From the NCBI GenBank assembly GCA_965262255.1, contig OZ253505.1, positions 310,001 to 374,000 on the forward strand: 64,000 nt of DNA, read 5' to 3'. A program made the position numbers and the translations under genes. Shown here in pieces: positions 38,408-47,948 of the stretch (positions are counted from its first letter, which is position 1; every line of letters starts with the position of its first letter). Under the pieces are notes generated by a model. That model did no database searches. It was not told the DNA's origin and saw nothing but the letters and a program-made list of their open reading frames with translations. This stretch comes from JANQQC01 sp965262255. GTDB lineage: Bacteria > Pseudomonadota > Alphaproteobacteria > Caulobacterales > Hyphomonadaceae.

Positions 38408-38962
38408 AATCACCTTTGGTAATTATGGAGAATGAGGATACGACATTTCGAACAAGTATTGCCTTTTTTTTGAGATCACTCAGCTTGGCTTCCATTATTC
38501 GCTTTATTCTTCTGAATAATCGCGCAGTTGAAAGTTGAGAAAAAATACTCCCGGTAACTCCCAGAGATATCCTGCTTAGATTTCTATTGATTAGCTAGAA
38601 TATCGAGTAAGACTGTTTAGATTTGAAACTCAATCAGTGTCAGACATATAGAATAAGATTAAGCGAGAGAAGCTAGTACTGGTCTGTTGAGAAATAATTT
38701 ATAGCCGATAAAATCCTTACGCAAATAGCCTGAGCGAAAATCTTAAATGCGGTTTGCGTTCTGGTTCGGAATAGAACAAAACTGCCTATTGATGACTGTC
38801 CGAATTCTCAGCAGATTAATGTTTCTGTTTTAGAAAGGTCAAATTTGCATAGAGTCTGCAAAAATCACGGGACTTAGATTATGCAAAGAACAAAGAAGAA
38901 ACACTTGACAGGTTTTACCTTGTGGGCTCTAACTAGGTCAACACTTAACTTTAGTCGACTTA
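38408..38962. other. Gene-free stretch before TnpB element 2
   Basis: About 555 bp with no credible coding frame, RNA or repeat recognised. Confidence 0.4.
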
Positions 38963-38970
38963 CTTATTTT

Positions 38971-40698
38971 GGGAATTATATACTTATTGACACATTGGGT
39001 GTCACAGGTATACGGTTCTGAGCTCTCGACCTATCACCCCTCTTTCGAAGGTCACTAGGTCTCTCAAACACAATATCTCCGAACTCTCCAGGTAGATTCC
39101 CGCCCGACTTCGCAATGCGAGAGATATTGATGGCGGCATTCACATCGCGATCGATTTGAATACCGCAGTTAGAACACGAGTAAACGCGTTCTGAAAGAGA
39201 CAAGTCTGTTTTGATCTTGCCACATCCAGAACACATCCGGCTCGTGTTTTTGGGATCGACTCGCGTAACTTTACCACCGGCACTTTCAGCCTTGTAGGAA
39301 AGCAGAGTTGCGAACTTACCCCAGTTCTGTTCTAATATACTTCGTGCAACCTTAGGGTTCTTGGTCATGTTTTGTATTTGTAAATCTTCTATTGCGAGAT
39401 TGGGAGATAACCGAACGATCCTCGTCGTCTCTCTATGGATGTAGCCGTGCTCACTTTCGCGAACCCGTTGACATTCTTTGGCATAACGAGTTCGGGCTTT
39501 CAGATAGGATTCACTTCCCCTCGTTTTTCCCTTCCTGTGTTCCGGAATTTTCTTCCCCTTGTCTTTCTTGACTTCTACCCTCAATTTCTTCTGAAGTCTC
39601 TTTTGTCGCTTTAGATCCCGTTTACGGCCTTTGACAATTTCACCAGTCGACAGAGCCACTAAATTGTTCACGCCCATATCTATGCCAATCACTGAAGCAT
39701 CAGACGGTTTGACTTCATTTGTCGTCGTGACCACAAACTGAACATTCACACGACGTTCCGTTACGACTATACGAACCAACTTTATTTCACCTTGGGGAAT
39801 ATCGTTGACATAGAACGGATCAAACCCCTTGATGTTGACAGTCCACCCTTTCTTACGTTCTCTTAGATGAAAACTCCCTTTCGGACAGTCAAACGAACGC
39901 ATTCGCCTACGGGGCTTAAATCGCGGAAAACCGACTTTGCTTGCACCCTCTTTGACCCGCTTAAAATAGTTCTTGAACGCTTTATCCAAACGATTGAGAC
40001 AAGAACGCATAACGAGTGCTGAGTACTTACAGAACTCCGCATCATCAGCTCGTATTTCCGTTAGTGACTTAAACTGATCATAGAAACTGATAGACCGACC
40101 CGTTTTTTTGTAACAGTCTATTCGCTCTTCTAATGCACTGTTATACAAAATCGCTTGCATCGCAATGAAATCACGCACTTTTTTGTGTCCGCCCTTGCTA
40201 AGTTTGGCGGTACGCGTATGTGTTCGAGTGATGACAGTCGTAGACTCGATAACTGAGTCATTAGCCTCAAGTTCCATGAGACTTCTCCTTTCAGGATATA
40301 TGATGACTTCCTTTATACTACGGTTCGTTAAATCTTTCAAGAAAAAATTTGAAAAAATGAAATGAGTTCCCAATATTGAAGAAAATTTGTGAGTTTGCTC
40401 TTGAGTGACAAACGTTGGTAATGTAACATTCTAAGGGGTGTCAATCCAATTGAATGAGTTAGTGCGTAAAGCAAATCAAAGCACAGATTCAAGTTGCGAA
40501 AAATGAAACTTCAAGATCACAAATACGGATAGGCATCGTGGTGGATGAGTTGCACACAAATTTTTGAGTGGTTGGCTAACGTAGAAACTTTCGTATAATC
40601 TCCCGGTTACTCCGCAAATATGGGAGTGAATCGCCTGAAAACGCCCTATCTGTATGCCTTCTTTTTCTCGTTTTTGTGTCAAAAAGTATATAGTTCCC
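38971..40698 (-). mobile_element. TnpB-encoding element, copy 2, with TIRs and perfect 8-bp TSD
   Basis: 1,728 bp with the same 24-bp terminal repeats as copy 1 (38971-38994 and 40675-40698) and a perfect 8-bp target duplication CTTATTTT at 38963-38970 and 40699-40706. The two copies differ by scattered substitutions and a patch just upstream of the tnpB start side (40433-40480 against 16691-16740). No transposase other than TnpB is encoded. Confidence 0.9.
38976..40277 (-). CDS. tnpB: TnpB, RNA-guided nuclease-type transposon protein (copy 2)
   Basis: 433 residues from the ATG at 40277 (same Shine-Dalgarno as copy 1). It is nearly identical to the copy at 15232-16533: RuvC motifs GIDMGVNNLVALS, LAIEDLQIQNM and DRDVNAAIN and the two CxxC zinc-ribbon pairs are intact. 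It may bear the same guide RNA scaffold but, because its right flank differs, would carry a different guide sequence. Both copies therefore look competent, and would target the empty site left by their own excision if they follow the known TnpB logic. Confidence 0.92.
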   Translation of the reverse strand: MELEANDSVIESTTVITRTHTRTAKLSKGGHKKVRDFIAMQAILYNSALEERIDCYKKTGRSISFYDQFKSLTEIRADDAEFCKYSALVMRSCLNRLDKAFKNYFKRVKEGASKVGFPRFKPRRRMRSFDCPKGSFHLRERKKGWTVNIKGFDPFYVNDIPQGEIKLVRIVVTERRVNVQFVVTTTNEVKPSDASVIGIDMGVNNLVALSTGEIVKGRKRDLKRQKRLQKKLRVEVKKDKGKKIPEHRKGKTRGSESYLKARTRYAKECQRVRESEHGYIHRETTRIVRLSPNLAIEDLQIQNMTKNPKVARSILEQNWGKFATLLSYKAESAGGKVTRVDPKNTSRMCSGCGKIKTDLSLSERVYSCSNCGIQIDRDVNAAINISRIAKSGGNLPGEFGDIVFERPSDLRKRGDRSRAQNRIPVTPNVSISI

Positions 40699-40995
40699 CT
40701 TATTTTCAGCTCATCCGAAATCGAACTCTCCTCCAACGGTCAACGCCATAAACCCTGTCAAGTGTTTTGTTTTGCTGTTTCAGAACAACTAAATAGTAGA
40801 CACCACCCCCGAACTTGCCGCTCTGTCCTGATTCTTGCGAAACATCGTAAAATCGCGAATGAAATTCGAATTTTCTGTTCCAAAAATCTCCAGATTTACC
40901 GAAATTTGACTATTTCCTCAATTGCGTAAGCAACATTGAAGAACAATCTGACAAAGTCCTGAGTTCAAGACGGCAGGGTCGTACTTCAACCGGTT

Positions 40996-42759
40996 TTATC
41001 GACTCCAAACGAGTTTGACAATCGCGCCTACCAACCAACAGATTCCCCAAAACAGAGCTAAGACGAACAGTCCAAGCAACACGAGGAACACTAAATTATG
41101 TCTAAGCCAACGTTCCGTAGAATTCTTATCAATTTGAACGATTGAGTTGAAACCAGGTGGCATATCTAAAACGCCCATTTCCGTGGCATACCGGCCATAC
41201 TCCCTGAGCAACTCCTTGAATACGTTCTCGTTCTCGAAACTGATGTCCTTAGTCTCTCCCGGATCTGTCGACATATTAAACAATCTCCATCGACCATCGC
41301 CGACGGGAGGCATCGACCGTGTAATTTTGTAATCTCCTTTGTATAAGGCTGAGTTTCCAGAGACCTCAATTGCACGAACTTCGTCGTGACCATACGCGCT
41401 GTTTTGTTGTCCTTTTAAAACAGGAAGTAAACTGCGTCCTGTTATCGCTTTAGCTGGTTCTGCCAACTCTGGAACTTCAAGCCAATCCAAAATCGTAGGA
41501 GTAATATCAGTTACCATTGCCGGTGATTGAATTTTAATGGGTTCGATACCAGGTCCAGAAACGATTAAGGGGGCTCGAATTCCCCCTTCCGTTGCATAGA
41601 ACTTGAACAAAGCACCTGGTGAAGCAGCTGCAGTCGCCCATTCCGGCCCGATAAATCCCCAACTTCCTCGTCCACCTAATCCCTCCAATCCGATGTGGTA
41701 GCCATTCGTACCCATCCAAGACGTTAATCGCCAATCGTGATCCCCCCGATTAGGTTCTGGGCCATTATCGGATGCAAATACAAAAATTGTATTTTCATAC
41801 TCACCTTCTGATTTGAGGTACTCAACGAATCGACCAATGTGAAAATCCATCGCTTCTATCATTGCGGCATTCACTTCCATCCTCCGAGCATAAAGTAATT
41901 TGTCTTCTTTGTTCAGATTGCGCCATTGTCGCGATCCCTCCGGCATAGGTGCAAGCGGAACACCCTTTTTTATCAATCCTATTTCTTGTGCGCGATTAAA
42001 CCTCTTTTGCCTAAGTTCATCCCATCCCTCATCGTAGAAACCCTCATACTTCTTTATAAAATCAGCAGGTGCTTGGACTGGAATATGTATAGCCTGAAAT
42101 GGCAAATAAGCGAGAAATGGTCTGGATGAATCTGTATTTTCAATGTACTCGATCATTTTGTCGACAATAAATTTGGAAGAATAAAAATCGTCCGGAAGAT
42201 CAGTCTCTAATCCGTCTTCAAACCAAGGAGCATCTTGATAGTAGGGAATGTACGACTTGTCTTCCCAATTATCTGCACCCGATGCCGCCAAAGCGAAGGA
42301 TCGATCAAATCCATGCTCTTGCGGCATCTCATGAGCATATTCACCAAGATGCCATTTTCCTGTCATTAATGTCCGATACCCAATTGAACGCAGACGGTCA
42401 GCGATCGTATAAACATTGGGTTCAAAAGACATCGAGTAGCCCGGTTTGCCTTCGTGCTCTTTTGGCAATACTTCAGGGATCGTCGCGACACCAGTTCGGT
42501 GATTATCTATCCCTGTCAACAGCATTGCCCTACTCGGCGAACATAAAGGAGACGTTCTATATTGTATAAACATCGCTCCTTTTGAGGCAAGCGCATCAAT
42601 ATACGGAGTAGAAGCTTCTCCGCCATAGACCCCTAAGTCCATCAAGGCTAGATCATCAGCCAGTATGATCACGACATTAGGTTTTTGTAGGGGTTCATCC
42701 GCTAGATTGCTGTTATCTGCGAAAAATATACAAATCAGGAACGATAGAAAGATACGCAT
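40996..42759 (-). CDS. Type I sulfatase (arylsulfatase family) with C-terminal membrane anchor
   Basis: 587 residues from the ATG at 42759, which has GAGGT six bases upstream; a longer open frame is less likely. A signal peptide (MRIFLSFLICIFFADNSNLA) precedes the sulfatase fold: NVVIILADDLALMDLG metal site, CSPSRAML with Cys73 as the formylglycine residue to be matured by an FGE enzyme, TGKWHLGEY, and FASDNGPEPN. The C-terminus has a hydrophobic segment (FLVLLGLFVLALFWGICWLV) which suggests membrane attachment. It hydrolyses sulfate esters in the periplasm; substrate unknown. No sulfatase-maturing gene is in the window. The TonB receptor at 44869 could import a product, but they are separated by junk. 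Confidence 0.9.
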   Translation of the reverse strand: MRIFLSFLICIFFADNSNLADEPLQKPNVVIILADDLALMDLGVYGGEASTPYIDALASKGAMFIQYRTSPLCSPSRAMLLTGIDNHRTGVATIPEVLPKEHEGKPGYSMSFEPNVYTIADRLRSIGYRTLMTGKWHLGEYAHEMPQEHGFDRSFALAASGADNWEDKSYIPYYQDAPWFEDGLETDLPDDFYSSKFIVDKMIEYIENTDSSRPFLAYLPFQAIHIPVQAPADFIKKYEGFYDEGWDELRQKRFNRAQEIGLIKKGVPLAPMPEGSRQWRNLNKEDKLLYARRMEVNAAMIEAMDFHIGRFVEYLKSEGEYENTIFVFASDNGPEPNRGDHDWRLTSWMGTNGYHIGLEGLGGRGSWGFIGPEWATAAASPGALFKFYATEGGIRAPLIVSGPGIEPIKIQSPAMVTDITPTILDWLEVPELAEPAKAITGRSLLPVLKGQQNSAYGHDEVRAIEVSGNSALYKGDYKITRSMPPVGDGRWRLFNMSTDPGETKDISFENENVFKELLREYGRYATEMGVLDMPPGFNSIVQIDKNSTERWLRHNLVFLVLLGLFVLALFWGICWLVGAIVKLVWSR

Positions 42760-43525
42760 GGTGTTACCTCTTAAAAAATTTTTCACACCAGCAAAACGCA
42801 AACTTACCTGATTAAACATCAATGAGGTCTGATTTTTACTGCTATGCTACTATGGTTACGCATAACGTGGTTAAAAACTTGTCAAGCATACCCCGTGAAA
42901 CTAACGAAGTATAGAGCAATTTAAAAGTTGGCTCTTAGAATGAAACTGAGACTGTTGCGAAACTCGTTACTCGTTTGAATTTCGACGAAATGCACTCAAA
43001 TCGGATCGCCAGATGTCTTATTCTAGGGCCATCTAGTTGCCGAAACTTCAAATTATTTTAGAAGTTGTTCCAAACTTTGTATTTCGCAACAGTTTCAAAC
43101 TAGCACATAAACTACGCAAAATAGAAGCAGTCCAGCATGCGACTATCGCATAATGCTAATCTTGGGGAATTATATACGATTGGCCCCAAAGTTCGGAAAC
43201 GCTTGCAAGTTAGGAAGAAAGAAGAATTGAATAAGGCCCCCGTAGTAACTGGCTACCTGCGATGAGATCGTTGCTATTAGATATTACCAAGAAATTCTCG
43301 ACCGTTAAAAAGGTCGAACTCTGGTTTAGGCAAAAAGCGATGGCCTAACAGAATAACCTGTCCTCACTATTTGTGCGGTTCTGAAATCATGTGTTGTTTT
43401 TTTCAGCACTCGTTCAACCTAATGCCTTCGCTCAACTCTAAGATGATACGAGGGTTAGATTATTTGAGGGATCAGAGGAGATCGTCGACATTCTGCTAGC
43501 GTTGCTGGACTTGTTTACTTCAATA
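42760..43525. other. Intergenic stretch with MITE-A copy and repeats
   Basis: Holds MITE-A copy 4 (42948-43096), a lone GGGGAATTATATAC (43164-43177) like a TnpB element end, and a ~50-bp sequence at 43371-43421 that recurs at 44717-44775. No gene is seen. Confidence 0.5.
42948..43096 (+). repeat. MITE-A copy 4 (149 bp, TSD AAACT)
   Basis: Ends GAGACTGTTGCGAAAC and TTTCGCAACAGTTTC. Flanked by perfect 5-bp repeats AAACT (42943-42947 and 43097-43101). Confidence 0.85.
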
Positions 43526-44074
43526 TCACTTCTTTTTCTTTTTGGGAAATAAGGCTGTCGGATCGATAGCCCTTGCAAGGCCACGCGCATCTTTTACACC
43601 TCCCGATCTATCAAACATAATCCACGCTGCGAAAGCTAGCCGGTCTTTTCTTTTTGCACTCCCAATTTTTTTGATGCAATCATTAGCTATCGAGACAAGT
43701 CCTTTCACTTATCTCGGGTGCACCACCGTTCTCGAATCGTAATCAGCAGAAAATCGAGCCTGCTGTAATGAATAGATACCCTTTGCCAACGCCCTGAATT
43801 CGGGATGAAAATGCTGTATATCATTATCTTAGCACGATCTCCGAATCACATCGTGACGAAGCGCACGGTACGCTTCGTGCCACGCTTTGTTCGGTCTCTC
43901 TTCATCGGAATCGTCGCCGATAAACTCGTCAGCACACATTCGTTGCAAACAGTGCAGTAGAGCCTGATATGAAGCATGAATCGTGATTCTAAGCATTACC
44001 TGAGCAGAAAGATGCTCGGACTGAACCGAACTGAAAAAATCTGCAGCAACAGTCATATCTTCAGCATAACTCAT
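43526..44074 (-). pseudogene. HEPN-domain-like protein with two premature stops
   Basis: A single frame runs from the ATG at 44074 to the stop at 43526 but is broken by TAA at 43829-43831 and TAA at 43709-43711. Joined, it reads FFSSVQSEHLSAQVMLRITIHASYQALLHCL in its N-terminal half, then FHPEFRALAKGIYSLQQARFSADYD and IKKIGSAKRKDRLAFAAWIMF. The arrangement resembles HEPN-like proteins where a helix with an (A/S)xYxALxH motif is followed by an LQxxRxxADYD segment. It overlaps the upstream small gene by four bases. Intact, it would be the toxin-like half of a two-gene module; here it is dead or reduced to an 81-residue product. Confidence 0.55.
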
Positions 44075-44349
44075 ACAAGTTCACTTGCCTCCCTAATGTC
44101 AAGCCAAGGCAATACGTTGCCATACTCCTCCGCGCATACTTCGCCAATCTCGAAGAGGAAATTGAGCAGTCTTCGATTGCCAAAATCTTCGCCAGTCGTC
44201 GTGGAATCAAAATACAGACTAACTCTTATACAAAGTTCGCCGCCTTCGTCTCGGTCAAAGCTCATTTCTATATCACGTAGCTTTCCGTTATCGAAAAATT
44301 TTGATCCAAGTTCTTTCGCCGATTTCAGAACCCCAGCCGAAATTTCCAT
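44071..44349 (-). CDS. Small partner protein of the HEPN-like gene
   Basis: 92 residues, mostly beta-strand forming (GKLRDIEMSFDRDEGGEL, IRVSLYFDS) with a helical end. It overlaps the HEPN-like gene by four bases (ATGA), so it was translationally coupled. Position suggests an antitoxin or nucleotidyltransferase-like partner, but no catalytic motif is visible and I do not recognise the family with certainty. Confidence 0.5.
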   Translation of the reverse strand: MEISAGVLKSAKELGSKFFDNGKLRDIEMSFDRDEGGELCIRVSLYFDSTTTGEDFGNRRLLNFLFEIGEVCAEEYGNVLPWLDIREASELV

Positions 44350-44868
44350 TGTAACCTCTCAAATTTTTGGAGGCTTACGCACTCCATAAACGTTGCCGCA
44401 TACATAGAGCAGTTCCCGAACTCGTACTCCGATGTTTTATTCCATCGCCCCTGCAATTTGACTAAAACTAGTACAGAATCCAGCCAGCTTGCTAAGAAAC
44501 TAGTCTAAGCTGAGTCCAGAAATTTGCCAAACACGCCGGGTGATTGGCCTCAAATTTACTGCATTAAACTCTACGGATGCTAATCAGGGAATATGCTATA
44601 ACATTTTTTGAAAAAGTGCTAGTGTGTGTTTAGGCTCAAGTAATTATAGAATCCATATCGCGATTCTACAGGTTTTGAAGGCCTTACACGTAACGACTGA
44701 ACAAAGCAAGATTTCGAAAATGTACGGTTCTGTAATCATGAGTTGTTTTTTCGACGCTCGTTCAACCTACCGTCTTAACACATCTAGCAATCTCAATTTG
44801 ATTGATTTTTTTGATTTTCTAGTCTAATATAAGACTACAAATCCCATCCAACAGAATTGGAAGAAGCA
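44350..44868. other. Leader region of the TonB-dependent receptor
   Basis: 519 bp without a gene. The ~50-bp sequence at 44717-44775 is a second copy of that at 43371-43421 (shared GGTTCTG.AATCATG and GTTGTTTTTT, CTCGTTCAACCTA). Confidence 0.45.
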
Positions 44869-47526
44869 ATGAATACTACCAAAAACAATAATGCTAAACT
44901 CAGTTGCAAGAAATCACTCTTATCTGGTCTAGCGTTTACTGCATACTCTATGTGGGGAGGGGCATATTTTGTTGCGAATTCTCAAGAAGAGAACGAAGAC
45001 GAAACTAAGCTCCTCAATACGGTTACGGTTACGTCGACAAAACGCGAACTAACCCTACAGGATGTTCCTGTGGCCGTCTCCGTCATCGGTGACGAAACAC
45101 TACTGAAAGCGGAGATTCAGGATCTAAACGATCTGCAATCTTTAGTCCCGTCCTTACGTGTCGGACAATTCCAATCAACAGCTAACACCAACTTTATAAT
45201 CCGTGGATTTGGAAACGGTGCAAATAACGCTGGGATAGAACCTTCTGTCGGCGTGTTCATTGATGGAGTTTACCGTTCACGGTCTGCGTCTCAAATACAA
45301 GACTTACCTAACCTGCAACGCATTGAAGTCTTACGTGGCCCTCAGTCGACACTTTTTGGAAAGAACGCATCAGCGGGTGTAATCTCAGTTATAACTCGCA
45401 AACCCCTGTTTGAAACACAGGGGTCAGTAGAAGCAAGCCTTGGCAGTTTCGGATGGATTCGCCTCAAAGGCGATACAACTGGCGCACTTTCAGAAACAGT
45501 TGCGTATAGCGTGTCAGGAAATTATAATAAGCGCGATGGTTATGCGGACGATTTAGCAACAGGCACGGACACAAACCAAAGAAACCGTTACGCAATGCGC
45601 GGACAATTACTGATCAACGCTAGCGAAAATCTTGAACTACGGCTCATAGCGGACTCCGACTCTCTTGACGAAATCTGCTGTGTCGCCGCGAACCTTATTG
45701 ATGGACCGACCGGAAATGCTGTTCGAGCAATCGGTGGAAAACTTAAATCAGGAGACCCATTTTCCTATGAGGTCTACAACAACTTTGATTCCACTAACGA
45801 GATAAGCAACTCAGGCATCTCCCTACAAGCGGATTGGGAGTTCGACCGGATGAATCTGACGAGTATAACGGCATACCGAACAACCGACGCGGAGTCAAAT
45901 CAAGACTCTGATTTTCACAGCGCAGACACAATCGGAAAGAATCACAGTATTCTGTCACTCAAAACATTGACGCAGGAATTCCGCCTAACTTCAAACGATC
46001 CTGACTCGCAATTTGATTGGATGGTTGGATTATTCTATTTTGACGAATCCGTTGAAATCAAGAATGATTTTCAATATGGAGAAGATTTTCGAAAATACGC
46101 CGATGCGCTTGCGAAAAACGGGTATATTGGGTTTGAGACGAGTTTAGGTACTCCTGCTGGGACATTTGGGAGGGCAGGAACTGGCCCGAAGGAAAACATG
46201 GGACAGGACAATACAGCATGGTCGCTATTTGGGACATTGGATTATCAAGTTTCAGACAAGATCGTTGCAACATTGGGATTAAGCTATACTAACGACTCTA
46301 AAGATGCGTACAGTCGGCAAGTAAACACAGATGTCTTTTCGAATCTAGATTTGACGCAGATTGGGTATTCTTTAGTTATAAACACGCTCTTAGAAGCTGC
46401 CCCTAGGAATCTAACCACTGGAGCCGCAAAAACGGCTTGGATTCGAGATAACGCGACAGCTTACGCCACTTTACAACAACAGGCCGTTGCAATCGCACGA
46501 AATACTGCAGCAGCTACACCTGCCCTCCCAGCCAATCCATTAAACGGGTTACGTGCGCTACAATTCTTGCCCAAAACTTTAGATTTTCCAAACTCGGTCG
46601 AGGATGGTTCTTCAGAAGACACCAATACAAGTTTCACTCTTAGACTCGCCTACGACGTAAACGAGAACATCAACGTTTATGGTTCCTATTCCACCGGGTT
46701 TAAAGCAACTTCATGGAATTTAAGCCGGAATAGTCGTCCATTTGAGAAGGATTTTATCCCTAGCTCAACAATTGTTGATCCTAATACGAGATTGGTAGTT
46801 TCACAGGCGACCGCGTCTTCGATCCGGTCCGCTAGTGATATCACCGTTCCGAATAATCTTACCGTTGGCACTCGTTATGCCTCACCCGAAGAAGCAAAGG
46901 TGATAGAGATTGGGATTAAGGGGGCGTTTGAAGAGTTTGCTTACACTGCGGCTATTTTCGATCAGACCATTGAAGGGTTTCAGTCGAACGTGTTTTACGG
47001 TACTGGATTTGCTCTTGCAAATGCTGGTGAACAATCTGCAAAGGGGATAGAGTTTGAGGGAACGTGGACTCCTGATCCTAATCTAACTTTAACCATGGCT
47101 GCTACCTTCCTTGATCCTGTTTATGATAGTTTTGTAAACTCGGCAAGTGGTGATATTTCCGGGCAAACTCCTTCGGGAATTCCGAAAACCTCAACCTCGT
47201 TCAGCGCAAACTATGACTTTAGATTCAACAATTGGGATAGTTTCATTCGTGGAGACTGGCAGTATGTTTCGGATACTGATTTTTTTGACGATCCTGCCAA
47301 TAATACGTTGATAGCTCCGGGTGACTATTCAAGGGAACAAAATTTGGTAAATGCGTCTTGGGGGTTCATAACCGATGAAGAGATAGAAATCTTGCTTTGG
47401 GCTAGGAACCTATTCGGTTATGAATACATAACAACTGCTTTTCCATCGGTTGCTCAGGCGGGGTCAATCTCTGGATATCCGAATCAACCTCGCACATACG
47501 GACTTACTGTTCGAAGACGCTTTTGA
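44869..47526 (+). CDS. TonB-dependent outer membrane receptor
   Basis: 885 residues from the ATG at 44869. A signal-like N-terminus is followed by a TonB-box region (NTVTVTSTKRE), the plug domain (QDVPVAVSVIGDE, IRGFGNG, VGVFIDGVYRSRS, RIEVLRGPQSTLFGKNASAGVISVITRKP across residues ~50-175) and a 22-strand barrel ending in TVRRRF. It imports a ligand with the energy of TonB-ExbBD; the ligand is unknown, though the FGKNASAGVI plug is typical of receptors for siderophores or carbohydrates in marine Alphaproteobacteria. A TTG twelve bases upstream also opens the frame but ATG is favoured. Confidence 0.93.
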   Translation: MNTTKNNNAKLSCKKSLLSGLAFTAYSMWGGAYFVANSQEENEDETKLLNTVTVTSTKRELTLQDVPVAVSVIGDETLLKAEIQDLNDLQSLVPSLRVGQFQSTANTNFIIRGFGNGANNAGIEPSVGVFIDGVYRSRSASQIQDLPNLQRIEVLRGPQSTLFGKNASAGVISVITRKPLFETQGSVEASLGSFGWIRLKGDTTGALSETVAYSVSGNYNKRDGYADDLATGTDTNQRNRYAMRGQLLINASENLELRLIADSDSLDEICCVAANLIDGPTGNAVRAIGGKLKSGDPFSYEVYNNFDSTNEISNSGISLQADWEFDRMNLTSITAYRTTDAESNQDSDFHSADTIGKNHSILSLKTLTQEFRLTSNDPDSQFDWMVGLFYFDESVEIKNDFQYGEDFRKYADALAKNGYIGFETSLGTPAGTFGRAGTGPKENMGQDNTAWSLFGTLDYQVSDKIVATLGLSYTNDSKDAYSRQVNTDVFSNLDLTQIGYSLVINTLLEAAPRNLTTGAAKTAWIRDNATAYATLQQQAVAIARNTAAATPALPANPLNGLRALQFLPKTLDFPNSVEDGSSEDTNTSFTLRLAYDVNENINVYGSYSTGFKATSWNLSRNSRPFEKDFIPSSTIVDPNTRLVVSQATASSIRSASDITVPNNLTVGTRYASPEEAKVIEIGIKGAFEEFAYTAAIFDQTIEGFQSNVFYGTGFALANAGEQSAKGIEFEGTWTPDPNLTLTMAATFLDPVYDSFVNSASGDISGQTPSGIPKTSTSFSANYDFRFNNWDSFIRGDWQYVSDTDFFDDPANNTLIAPGDYSREQNLVNASWGFITDEEIEILLWARNLFGYEYITTAFPSVAQAGSISGYPNQPRTYGLTVRRRF

Positions 47527-47641
47527 TACTCAATAAACCGCTTGTTAAGTGACTGATTAAGATGAAACAGATAGTGCATTCTAGCTAATAGATTTCAAAC
47601 TGGGTCGCTGTTGGTTCTGCCCAGCGAATCGCATCACTCAG

Positions 47642-47938
47642 TTATTCCTTTGGTCTCTTACTATATGCATCGATCATTCTAATAAATATCAGTTCGACCA
47701 TATCAACACCCCACTTTCTTGTCAGAGCAATTAGGACGATTAACTCCAAAGCAATGATTCCAATAGGTGTTGTCCACGACTGCATCTGCGAAAAGAAGTG
47801 GAAGTCGGCACCAATAATAAGAAAAGCGGTCCAATACCAACGTTCCTCTCGACGTAGATATCTTTCTTCCTCGAAGTTCGTCTGAGCAGTCCGTAAAGCG
47901 GAAGTAGATTTCGAGTAACTGTCTTCCCCGAGACTCAT
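47642..47938 (-). CDS. Small two-helix membrane protein, candidate toxin of a Panacea module
   Basis: 98 residues. An acidic/basic N-terminus (EEERYLRREERWYW) leads to two hydrophobic segments (TAFLIIGADFHFF; IGIIALELIVLIAL). It starts 10 bp after the natural stop of the Panacea-domain gene at 47949, so the two form an operon. In PanAT toxin-antitoxin pairs, some toxins are small membrane proteins, which makes this a candidate. No specific homology is recognised. Confidence 0.55.
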   Translation of the reverse strand: MSLGEDSYSKSTSALRTAQTNFEEERYLRREERWYWTAFLIIGADFHFFSQMQSWTTPIGIIALELIVLIALTRKWGVDMVELIFIRMIDAYSKRPKE

Positions 47939-47948
47939 TGTTTCTTCA

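Noticed and set aside
43164..43177. GGGGAATTATATAC as the end of a further TnpB element
   Set aside because: Only the first 13-14 bases match the terminal repeat; no second end or tnpB sequence is nearby. Could be a decayed solo end, but too short to claim.
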